From the NCBI GenBank assembly GCA_958510825.1, contig OY294047.1, forward strand, positions 1,612,001 through 1,676,000: a stretch of DNA of 64,000 nt, written 5' to 3'. The notes under the pieces are model-generated. The model was not told where the DNA came from. It saw nothing but the letters and a program-made list of their open reading frames with translations, and did not search any database. Of the stretch, positions 55,438-64,000 are shown one piece after another (position 1 is the first letter of the stretch; every line of letters starts with the position of its first letter). Position numbers and translations under genes: made by a program. This DNA comes from Brachypterus glaber (lineage: Eukaryota; Arthropoda; Insecta; Coleoptera; Kateretidae).

Positions 55438-55827
55438 AAATAATAAAAATACCATAAATATGTTTTTCCATTGTAACGGTTCTTCATTTTTTAGATATTA
55501 TATTTCAGAAAATAAAATACCACGTAAAATTAATAATTATAAAGAATATAGAATATATTGTATTATATGCCAATGCTATAGAAAACTAAGAAATATAAGA
55601 ATTATTCAAAATTTACAGGTCTCAACAAGTTAAACTTTTTATTGTATTCTTTTGTAAAGGAGTAATCAATTTTATGTTGGTTTTTGGTATCAATAATTTA
55701 TTATTCATAAAAGTCTAAAATGCTTTTAGTTAGGAACCTAAGTACTGCCTATCAGATTTTGAAACGACGCGTCTCTAAAGGTGTTTTAACCAATAGCATC
55801 TTGCCACATTTTTATGTTTTTTGGTAG
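55438..55827. other. AT-rich DNA, nothing recognised
   Basis: No feature was assigned. Confidence 0.35.
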
Positions 55828-55835
55828 TATAAAAG
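55828..55835 (+). promoter_or_regulatory. Orphan TATA box resembling the Pro/Val-rich gene promoters
   Basis: TATAAAAG followed by ATCATTATTCTGATCCT at 55853-55869 resembles ATCATTCACTTTTTGATCCT in the gene at 59328. No ATG-GTAAGT first exon follows, so it may be the promoter of a lost paralogue. Confidence 0.3.
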
Positions 55836-56155
55836 GCTTTTATTTTTAAACAGATCATTATTCTGATCCTAGTATCCTTCTATCGTTATCATTCCGATTC
55901 TAGTATTATTCAAAGGTATAGTTTAAGAAATTGTAAAGTATTCTTACTAGCCTTTTCGGTGGGGTTAGTTAAAGTTAACAGAAAATGGTTAATATGTATG
56001 GAAATGTCAAATAATTAAAAGTTCAATATGTTCAGAAGCCATAGCCAAGTGTAAAGCCAAGTGTTTAAGCAATTTTTACTGTAAAGAAGATAATATTATA
56101 ATGTAAGTCCATTTTAATTTAAGTTATATGTTCACCAATATTTTTAATTGATTAA

Positions 56156-56290
56156 GGGCCACTTGCACCAACGATGGTTTAACTTTAAACTTGGATTAAA
56201 TTGACGGTCAACCAATCATCACGCAGCATTTTTAACTTAAACTCGGTTTATTTGAGATACTCCCAGATCAAAAGTTGGTGCAAGTGGCCC
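56156..56290. mobile_element. PIF/Harbinger-like MITE (GGGCCACTTGCACCAAC)
   Basis: A 135-bp element with perfect 17-bp inverted ends GGGCCACTTGCACCAAC/GTTGGTGCAAGTGGCCC and TAA target duplication (56153-56155, 56291-56293). Confidence 0.88.
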
Positions 56291-56293
56291 TAA

Positions 56294-56631
56294 GTTTATT
56301 AAATATAATTGTTAAGATTAACAGAAGACTTTAAATTAATTTCTCCAACCTCTATTACTTTCTGTTCAAACAAACTGTTTAACGAACCCGTATAAAATAT
56401 ATTTGTGATTGGTAGGGTTAATATCTTGACGAGAAAAATACACATCACATATGAAGGTGGTCAAAAAAGTTCCACCATATATGTCCCACGGGATAAAAAA
56501 CTCTGCATCACACCATACTAAGTGCAAATATTGTCAGTACAGTAAATTTTCAATACTTTAATCCAAAACTCGACTACAATTACATGCATATTTTATAAAA
56601 GTAATGTTTTTTTTGGATAATGATCCATTCA
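56294..56631. other. Intergenic DNA, nothing recognised
   Basis: No feature was assigned. Confidence 0.35.
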
Positions 56632-57244
56632 AAAACTAGATGAAACGTTGCAAGCACCCTGTCAAAACATCGGCACTATTGTACACTAGAGCCATCTAGT
56701 TTGCAAATTTCAAACTAGGTGTTTTGTTTGATTTTAAATTCTGTATCTTTAAAACATTATATTCTAGCAAAAAACTGTATATAATATTTTTATAGGGCTT
56801 AAAAAGAGCTTTTATTTAAAATATAATTTTTTGAAATCGGGTTATACTGCTTTAAAAGCCAATATCTCGAAAACAATGCGTTTTAGGAAAACGTTGTTTA
56901 TAACATTTTTTGACCAATTTAAAATTATCTTTTATATAAGTGCTAAATTAACTAAATACAATAATAATTGCCTTAATTATAAACAAAAAACGCTAAAAAT
57001 AGGAGTTTTACCCTATTTTTACCCCCTTACCCCCAAAATCTAATCAGCTCTTCGGAATATGATAAGAAACAATATGCAAAAAACCGAAAGTCGATATCTC
57101 ATGTAGAAATGGAGTCAGAGAGTTTACACCCAGACAGAGAGATGGACGCAAAATTTTTTTTTACTGATTTCAACTCAGAATGGTCTAAAACGTCGAGAAA
57201 TGTGAAAAAAACGTGGTCAAAGATTTTGAATTTTCGGCGAAGAC
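56632..57244 (+). mobile_element. CTAGATGAAACGTTGC repeat family, copy 3 (3'-truncated)
   Basis: Colinear with 45658-46400 but breaks off at TTTTCGGCGAAGA before the closing hairpin. Confidence 0.7.
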
Positions 57245-57543
57245 TCTTACCTAGTAACGAGAGTTTAAATAAAAAGAAACAAAATAATCTTAAAAAATTA
57301 CGAAAATATCTATTTCATTGTAATCAAAAACAAATATTACATTTTTGAATTAATTTAATATTTTAAATATAAATATTATTAATTTTTATGTTACCTCGAG
57401 CTCTATTAATTATATTCAATATTATTAATACTAGTCTCCAAAAATTATATACAATGTCCAATAATTTAAGTTTTTTAATATATTAAATTATTAGATACTG
57501 TTATCTAGTTGACTACACTTAATAGTAATTCTCTACCGTGGTT

Positions 57544-58371
57544 TATATATTATTTTTTTCACTACTAGCTCATTTATTCTTATTATTTAACATTTTTATA
57601 TCAATAATAAACTAAAATGTTTGCTGGATCTTAATTAACCGCGCAAAAACAAGTAGCCTTTCAAATCGCCATTTTTGAAAACAAGTGAATAAATTGATTT
57701 ATTCACTGAAAGTTGACAGTTCTAGTGGGTGGAATTTTGGTATTTTTTAAAATGTGTGAAAACATCGGTAAGTTGTTTATTTACTGAATAATATGTTATA
57801 TTCTATAATTATTTCATTTATAATATTTTCCATGCTCATTTTTTATCCAATGGCAAAATATTGTTGCATTTGTCCATTAAAATCTATAAGCAATGACATG
57901 TCTTTGCAGTTTAAGGAAAAGTGGCAGATGTCAATTGTTTATAAAATTTACTCCTACTAGGAGAGAAATAGTTATTTATGACACTAGTGGGTAAAGTAAC
58001 GCTAACGCCTCGCAGGTTAATTTTCGAGAGGGCAATATCGGTATACCCATGAGTGCCATACAAGATTTTATCCCATAAATAGCTTAGAAATTTATATTTT
58101 TATTAAAAATTTTAATGACAATTTACAAGAAAATAATTTGACAAGTGACAGTTGAGTGGGTAAAATAAATAATTATCCACTCAATAAAGTAAAAGCCACG
58201 CGGGGGTTATTATTGAGTTTATCTATTTAAAATAAAGCTGGTAATTGTCTTATTATCTGTATGTATTGGATAAAAATTATTATCGCTATATGTAAAGAAA
58301 ATTGATTTCACAGTTTGAAAACATGATAAATAATGGTATGTTCTAAAGCTAGTAGTGAAAAATAGTATATT
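57544..58371. mobile_element. Element with TTTTTTCACTACTAGCT ends enclosing a Helitron-like copy
   Basis: TTTTTTTCACTACTAGCT at 57553-57570 pairs with AGCTAGTAGTGAAAAA at 58347-58362, and neighbouring AT-rich bases extend the match. The same end follows the Helitron-like copy at 50706. Confidence 0.5.
57970..58275 (-). mobile_element. Helitron-like repeat, copy 3
   Basis: Reverse orientation: ACTAGTGGGTAAAGTAA, one arm of the GCAGGTTAATTTTCG hairpin, and TGTATTGGATAAAA at the far end. Confidence 0.6.
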
Positions 58372-58378
58372 ATTTACC

Positions 58379-58462
58379 AAGTGAGAGAAGTTTAACATTT
58401 TTGACCTGCGTCAAATTGCAAGACGCGGTCTAAAATGTTAAATCTTCACTCACGTGGAAAAT
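58379..58462. repeat. Hairpin GTGAGAGAAGTTTAACATTTT
   Basis: GTGAGAGAAGTTTAACATTT and GACCTGCGTC pair with GACGCGGTC and AAATGTTAAATCTTCACTCAC across an 8-nt loop. Confidence 0.6.
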
Positions 58463-58690
58463 ATAGCATTTTTTTCACTACCAGTACAATTAATTAGCTA
58501 TTTATTTATTTATTTATTTTACTAAAATTTAATGAAAAAGCTTATAAATTTAAAATATCACGCCAGCCGTTCGCTGCCATTAAAAAAACAAATGAATAAC
58601 TTGACATTTCTGGCAGAAATTTTCTGGTGATCTGCTAAAATTATTAAGTTAGAAAGTGTTTCCGTGTTAAGTGTAATAAAATATATAAAA

Positions 58691-58819
58691 ATGGAAAGTA
58701 AAATGCAAAGTGATGATTCTGGTACTCCCCCAGAAATAAGGAGACAGGCGAAAACTGTGAGGGAGAATCTATTGCCTCAAAAATCAATATATGGGGGTTG
58801 TACCTCTAGTAATATATGA
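58691..58819 (+). pseudogene. Short ORF resembling the N-terminus of an insect tyrosine-recombinase-like (Crypton-type) protein
   Basis: ATG opens 42 codons starting MESKMQSDDSGTPPEIRRQ and continuing AKTVRENLLPQKS before a TGA. The GTPPE...LLPxKS pattern recalls, from memory, the start of Crypton-like tyrosine recombinase proteins common in arthropods; nothing downstream continues it. It could equally be an unrelated small frame. Confidence 0.3.
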
Positions 58820-58948
58820 TCCTTAAGGTAATATATGGGTTGAATATGATGGACCAGTGATTTTCACTTTTCGAAGTGTTTTTCGTAAAACATGTTTTAT
58901 AGGTACTAATTTAGTTAATATTTTTTAATTTATCATGCAATAAATAAA

Positions 58949-59016
58949 TTTGGTGCCTGAAGACACTTGTAAGTAGCAATGTGATTTAATAATTAAGTGA
59001 AACGTCAGATGCCAAA
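58949..59016 (+). ncRNA. Hammerhead-like motif, weak
   Basis: CTGAAGA (58957-58963), ACTT/AAGT around a 26-nt loop, then GAAACGTC (58999-59006), with TTTGG/CCAAA as an outer stem I. The inner stem I is not paired and there is an extra C after the core, so activity is doubtful. Confidence 0.25.
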
Positions 59017-59271
59017 ACAGCTGAATAAAAATTCATTATTAACCATGGTGCAATATCATTATTTTTAGAACCTCTGACGTCATAGGTAGAGGAATAATAT
59101 TTCTACCAATGAAAAGTACAGTAATAAAGACGCGCTTTTAGGCTGGTGGTGAAAAAACGAATTTTTCGGACATCTTTTATTAAACTATTCATCAAATATA
59201 TTAAATAATTCTTTTTAAATACCATTTATGTACCTATTTTGCATAAAGTGATAAACTTGTAACGGGCTTGC

Positions 59272-59279
59272 TATAAAAG
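59272..59279 (+). promoter_or_regulatory. TATA box of the second Pro/Val-rich gene
   Basis: TATAAAAG 56 bp before the ATG, with TTATCATTC at 59301-59309 as a plausible initiator. Confidence 0.7.
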
Positions 59280-59327
59280 TAATTTGTTTTGTATACAAGT
59301 TTATCATTCACTTTTTGATCCTCAGAG

Positions 59328-62300
59328 ATGAAGTTCCAAGTGGTAAGTTTTAAAAAAATAGTGTCATTGTTTAAAATACAGGATTTAAATCTACAGTTTT
59401 TGTAGAAGTAAAATAATAGTTCGGTGTGGGAAGGGCTGCTCTTGCATGTTTACAGTCGTTTCTCGTAATCCCGTAATTGGATTACGAGAAACGACTGTAA
59501 ACATGCAAGAGCAGCCCTTCCCACTCCGTGTGAAAAGACAGCACGCTTTTGTATGCAACTAAAAAGGGATAACCTAAGACAGTTTTCAAGCATCGTAACA
59601 GGTCACTGCAAACTAAATAAGCATCTTAACATCATGGGGAAGCCAGTCGACCCCATCTGTAGAGGATGCTACATGGAAGAGGAAACAATGGAACATGTGT
59701 TATGTCACTGTCCAGCGTTAGCCTTAATAAGAGGGTCCATGCTAGATGAGTACTGGCTCGACAGGGCCGGTATAAGCAGCATCACTCCCAGACATCTTCT
59801 TAGATATATTCAAAGAATTGGATGGCTGAGAGGTTAAATTGCTGCGACCAAAGGGAGGTAGTACAATGGACCCAACTAAGTGGCCTAAGTGCGTGTAGAT
59901 AGCTACCCTCCACCCTAATAACCATAACCATAATAACCATAACCATAATAACCATAATAGTTCGGTGAAAACGTTTAATGTTTTTTTTTGTGTCACAGCC
60001 CGTTTTGCATATAAAGATTAAATCTATTTCTAGTAAATAATGTTTTTTTTATCATAAGGTTAACGACCGAATTAAGAATCAACTGTCAGAATTTAACTAG
60101 CAAATAAATTCATGTAAATATTTTTTTTTTAATTTATTTATGTATCATTTACTACAGAGTCATAAAGAGCCCCAAATGAGCTTTTGGCTTGTGCTAGGGG
60201 CTCTCCATTAATTGAGCAATAGTGAATTTCTAAGGTAACTATCTCAGCAAATTTTGACAGAAAATTCATTGTTGGGCCGGGTGCGGAGGTCAAGCGATTA
60301 GCGATTAGACTCTGGTCCTTTTTATCAAGCCGGTAATACTATTTATCCAATACATACAGATAATGAGACAATCAGTCCTATTCACATGTACCATTGAGAT
60401 TGAAATGTGTGGAAATATTGACGAAAATTTCAAGGTCGTTTACGTCAACTGTATTAAAATATCATGGTATTGTAATTTTTCTCAATATTGAACAGATTTC
60501 AATGGTACATGTGAATAGGCCTGAATTACCAGCTTTATTTTAAATAGATAAACTCAATAATAACCCCCGTGTGGCTTTTACTTTATTGAGTGGATAATTG
60601 TTTATTTTACCCACTCAACTGTCACTTGTCAAATTATTTTCTTGTAAATGTCATTAAAATTTTTAATAAAAATATGAATTTCTAAGCTATTTATTGGATA
60701 AAACCTTGTATGGGACTCATGGGTAAACCGATATTGCCCTCTCGAAAATTAACCTGCTTGGCTGACGCCTCGCAGGTTAATTTTCTCATAGGCAATATCT
60801 TACTTTACCCACTAGTACCATAAATAACTATTTTTTATTTATTTATGTATCATTTACTACAGAGTCAAAAAGAGCCCCAAATAAGCTTTTGGCTTGTGCT
60901 AGGGGCTCTCCATTAATTTAGCAATAGTGAATTTCTAAGGTAACTATCTCATAGCAAATTTTGACAGGAAATTCATTGTTGGGCCGGGTGGGGAGGTCAA
61001 GCTATTAGCGATTAGACTCTGGTCCTTTTTATCAAGCCGGTAATACTATTTATCCAATACATACAGATAATGAGACAATTACCAGCTTTATTTTAAATAG
61101 ATAAACTCAATAATAACCCCCGTGTGGCTTTTACTTTATTGAGTCGATATTTATTTATTTTACCCACTCAACTGTCACTTTTCTTGTAAATGTCATTAAA
61201 ATTTTTAATAAAAATATGAATTTCTAAGCTATTTATTGTATAAAACCTTGTATGGCATTCATGGGTAAACCGATATTGCCCTCTCAAAAATTAACCAGCT
61301 TGGCTGACGCCTCGCAGGTTAATTGGGCAATATCTTACTTTACCCACTAGTACCATAAATAACTATTATTCTACTTTAAAAAGGATTTGTTGTTGTTTTC
61401 CCCGGGACATACTTTAATGATAGTCTAAGAGCCATTTATACTTCATTATTTGCTCCCAGCTGTATTTAATATATGTCTTAAAGTACATTCAAATGAAGCT
61501 ACTTGCAGGTCCTGGATCGGGTTTCTTTGGATGCTAGAAGCTTCGAAAAGGTGGTGAAATGGGGTCGGGAAAAATATATTTTTAACTTACCGAGTCAAAC
61601 AAATTACATTTATTACATTTAGATTAGTCTATTTTCACAGTTTTACATAATTATTCAGTAGGCCAAGGGGTAAAAAAGGCTTTGCGAAGTTTATTTGACA
61701 TATGACAACACCAAAAAGTCTAAAGAATTTTCATTTAACCAAAATGTCATTTTATAAATTCTCATTTCTGTAAAAAAAAAAGTATCACATATGCCAGAGG
61801 CATATTTTAAAGACTGTTCTTACCCCTTGGCCCCCGTATTATTATGTATAACTATGAAAATAGCTTAATCTAAATGTATTAAATGAAATGTATATGACTA
61901 GGCAAGTTAAAAATAAATTTTTTGGTAGCTCATTGCCAGAGCTTTTGAAGCTTCTAGCAACCAAAGCGGAGCCTAGCAATTTGAAAATAGCTTAATTTGA
62001 ATGTACTTTAAAACATATATAAAATATAGCCTACTATAAGAAATCAGAACTTCTGTTATCGGAATTTTCAGTCTATTGGTCACCCATAACATGATTTTTA
62101 AAAACTTACTCTATAATAGTAATGCAGTGCCTTGATCACGATTGTCATGATTCTTTATGTTAATTACTGTTTTAATAATTACTATAAGATAAGATTAAAT
62201 TTTTTTTGATCATTTTAATCATAAAATTTTAATTTGGCTTATTTTTCTAGGTTTGCATCGCCTTGTGCGTGGCTTCGGCATTAGCTGGTAGTAAGAAACT

Positions 62301-64000
62301 GGATAAATCTGTTAAGCGATCTGTTGGTCTTTCCGGTGATTACTCCTCTGCTGGTTTGGAAGGCATTTCAACCGGTGGTCTTGTCAACAATGGATTCTCA
62401 TCTAGCAGCTTTTCCAATGGAGGTGTAATCTCATCTGGATTGTCCAGCGGAGTCGCTGATGCCGGTCTCATCTCCAGCGGTGTTTCCCACGGTGGTTTAA
62501 TCGGAGGTGGATCAATTGTTGATAGCGGTCTCTCCCATGGAGTGATTGGAGGTGCATCAGTAGTTGACAGCGGTCTCTCCCATGGAGCTACTTACGGAAG
62601 CGGTCTTTCTACCCTCGGAAGCGGAATTGCTTCCGCAAGTGGTTATGAAAGCGGTATTTCCACCTACGGAAATGGACTTTCCACCTTAGGAAGTGGTCTT
62701 TCCGGTGGATCAGTAGTTGGTAGTGGAATCGCTACTGGCTCTGTCATCGACAGCGGCGTATCTCAAGGAGCCTTTGTAGGCAGCGGTTTGAACTCTGGAT
62801 TATATGGTGGCGCCATCTCCAATGGTGCTGGTTTGGGTTACGCTTCAGGATATGGCTTAGGTGCTGCTTCAGGATATGGTGCCATCTCAGGAATCTCAGC
62901 CAGTGGATACTCATCTGGAGCTTTATTAAACTCTGGATCTTTCGGTCAGGAATCAGTCCATGTAAATTACCAACGACCTGAAACTGAAGTCCGTCATTTA
63001 ACCCAACGTGTAGCTGTTCCAGTTCCCCAACCCTACCCAGTCACAGTAACCAAAACCGTATCTGTACCTCAACCTTACCCAGTGTCTGTCCCAAGAGCTG
63101 TACCAGTACCAGTCAAAGTAGGTGTACCAGTTGATGTACCAAAACCATACACTGTAAGAGTACCACAACCAGTCCCAGTACCAGTCCAAGTAAAATACCC
63201 AGTTGAAGTACCTAAACCATACCCAGTACATGTAACCAAATCTATCCCAGTCGAAGTACCCAAACCAGTATACGTTCGTCAACCATACCCTGTTCAAGTA
63301 CCAGTACCCAAGCCCTACGCTGTACCAGTACCAAAACCTGTAGCCGTACCAGCACCATACCCAGTTCATGTTAAGGAACCATACGTAGTAAACCTTGGAT
63401 TATCCACTTATCAAGTAGTTCGCGATGCATATGTAACTCCACTTCATGGATACCAACAAAGCCAATTTTACTCCCAGGCAACTCCAGCTATCTCCGGATT
63501 TTCATCTGGTAGCCTCCTTAACTCTGGTTTGTCCTCAGGATTAAACTCTGGTTTATCTACTGGTTTTGCATCTGGAATTAGTTCTGGAGTATCCGGATTA
63601 TCTTCCGGAATCAACTCTGCTGAAGTTATCGGTTCCGGATTAAACTCTGGAGTTACCTCCGATGTACAATCTAGCGGAGTTGTCAGCTCTGGTTTGACAT
63701 CTGGACTTACTGGCATTAGCTCTGGAATTCACTCTGGAGAAGTGATCAACTCTGGATTAGCTTCCGGTGTAGGTTCTGGAATCCTAACTGCTTCCTCCGG
63801 TGTTAACCATGGAGAATTATTGAACTCTGGAATTCACTCTACTGACTCTTTTGGAACTTCTGGAGTACAATCCGCAAACCTCGTATCTTCTGGACTCCAC
63901 CAAACTGGAGGTGCCATCAGTTCTGGATTCGTTTCTGGACAAGAAACTGGATACCACTACGATTCTCCAGCAGCCAACAAGTTTGTACGTGATACTCCAA
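59328..64000 (+). CDS. Secreted Pro/Val-rich repeat protein, paralogue 2, runs off the window
   Basis: Coding join(59328-59342, 62251-64000+), at least 588 aa; exon 2 has no in-frame Met, so it is easily missed. Exon 1 is MKFQV, donor GTAAGT, acceptor TTTTTCTAG, phase 0. Signal peptide MKFQVVCIALCVASALA, then GSKKLDKSVKR. Residues about 30-250 are SSG/SHG/YGSG repeats. A core at about 258-385 has PYPV, VPVPVKV, VEVPKPY and VPVPKPY units. A long SSGLNSG-type region follows, and AANKFVRDT at the edge matches NKLVRDT 10 residues before the end of the first gene's product, so only a few codons should be missing. No R&R chitin-binding motif. It is tandem and co-oriented with 50352-53721, indicating duplication. 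A cuticular or matrix role is inference. The 2908-bp intron holds a LINE end and a duplicated Helitron-like segment. Confidence 0.85.
59427..59952 (+). pseudogene. LINE 3' end (RT C-terminal zinc knuckle) with 5' inverted duplication, in intron
   Basis: A perfect 14-bp target duplication ATAATAGTTCGGTG flanks it (59413-59426, 59953-59966). The frame 59553-59837 contains IVTGHCKLNKHLNIMGKPVD and CRGCYMEEETMEHVLCHCPA, the CxxC...H...C knuckle after the RNase H domain in I/R1-like LINEs. The tail is (CCATAA)n. The first 45 bp (59427-59471) are an exact inverted copy of 59479-59523. It is a 5'-truncated dead insertion. Confidence 0.85.
59967..60130. other. Intronic AT-rich DNA
   Basis: No feature was assigned. 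Confidence 0.35.
60342..60827 (+). mobile_element. Helitron-like repeat, copy 4
   Basis: TTTATCCAATACATACAG start; hairpin AAAATTAACCTGC/GCAGGTTAATTTT inside GATATTGCCC/GGCAATATC; then CTTACTTTACCCACTAGT. A hairpin about 10-20 bp before CTAG-T fits a Helitron 3' end, but flanking bases are shared among copies, so the true end is uncertain. Confidence 0.6.
60373..60523. mobile_element. 151-bp MITE CAGTCCTATTCACATGTACC
   Basis: Inverted ends CAGTCCTATTCACATGTACC and GGTACATGTGAATAGGCCTG (one mismatch) with AAT on both flanks. The second duplication copy (GAGACAATTACCAGC near 61073) is the exact empty site. Confidence 0.85.
61048..61372 (+). mobile_element. Helitron-like repeat, copy 5
   Basis: As copy 4, but part of one hairpin arm and GTCAAATTATTT are deleted. 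Confidence 0.6.
61455..62035. repeat. Fold-back family with GGGAGCAAATAATG end, copy 2
   Basis: Left arm CATTATTTGCTCCCAGCTGT...GCTAGAAGCTTCGAAAAG pairs with CTTTTGAAGCTTCTAGC...ACATATATAAAATATAG. Middle matches 29500-29960. Confidence 0.65.

Larger units (their letters stand above)
60131..61372 (+). repeat. Tandem segmental duplication in intron of paralogue 2
   Basis: 60131-60828 and 60836-61372 are direct copies. Each has ATTTATTTATGTATCATTTA, an AGAGCCCC/GGGGCTCT hairpin, TGTTGGGCCGGGTG, ATCAAGCCGGTAATACT and a Helitron-like repeat. Copy A carries the extra element at 60373-60523. Confidence 0.75.

Overview
The window is AT-rich eukaryotic genomic DNA, almost certainly from an insect and probably a beetle. 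The evidence is spliced genes with GT-AG introns, TATA-box core promoters close to short 5' UTRs, an insect-type defensin, two low-complexity Pro/Val/Gly/Ser-rich secreted proteins of cuticle-protein style, tRNA-derived SINEs, non-LTR retrotransposon tails, and very dense small inverted-repeat transposons. There is one 200-base assembly gap (18630-18829). The species call is inference.

Three genes can be supported. (1) A two-exon prepro-defensin on the minus strand: exon 1 at 13327-13243 carries the signal peptide, and exon 2 at 11918-11734 carries an HVRVKR processing site and a six-cysteine mature peptide. (2) A two-exon plus-strand gene at 50352-53721 (477 aa) with a signal peptide, a Tyr/Gly-rich and Ser/Gly-rich N-terminal half, and a PYPV/VPVP repeat core. 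(3) A longer paralogue at 59328 to beyond 64000 (588 codons visible), with the same 5-codon first exon, the same phase-0 intron and the same core. The two paralogues form a tandem, same-strand pair and are probably cuticular or other extracellular-matrix components. A short stretch at the window's left edge resembles the exon 2 start of this family.

Most of the rest is repeats. I grouped them into provisional families by sequence identity inside the window. They include hAT-like (8-bp target duplications), PIF/Harbinger-like (3-bp), piggyBac-like (TTAA) and TA-flanked inverted-repeat elements, Helitron-like repeats, two tRNA-derived SINEs, LINE 3' ends, and many nested fold-backs. Several nested insertions give clean target duplications or reconstructable empty sites.

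The most unusual finding is a retro-inserted inverted dimer at 8668-9484 whose units carry a textbook type I hammerhead ribozyme (plus strand 9381-9455, mirror copy 8742-8816). The plus-strand unit begins exactly at the predicted ribozyme cleavage product. A diverged third copy lies at 36254-36328. An unrelated palindromic insertion at 16916-17153 has the same plan (hammerhead-like core, head-to-head dimer, 13-bp target duplication). This matches what is known of hammerheads in Penelope-like elements and animal retrozymes, and suggests at least two small hammerhead retroelement families in this genome.
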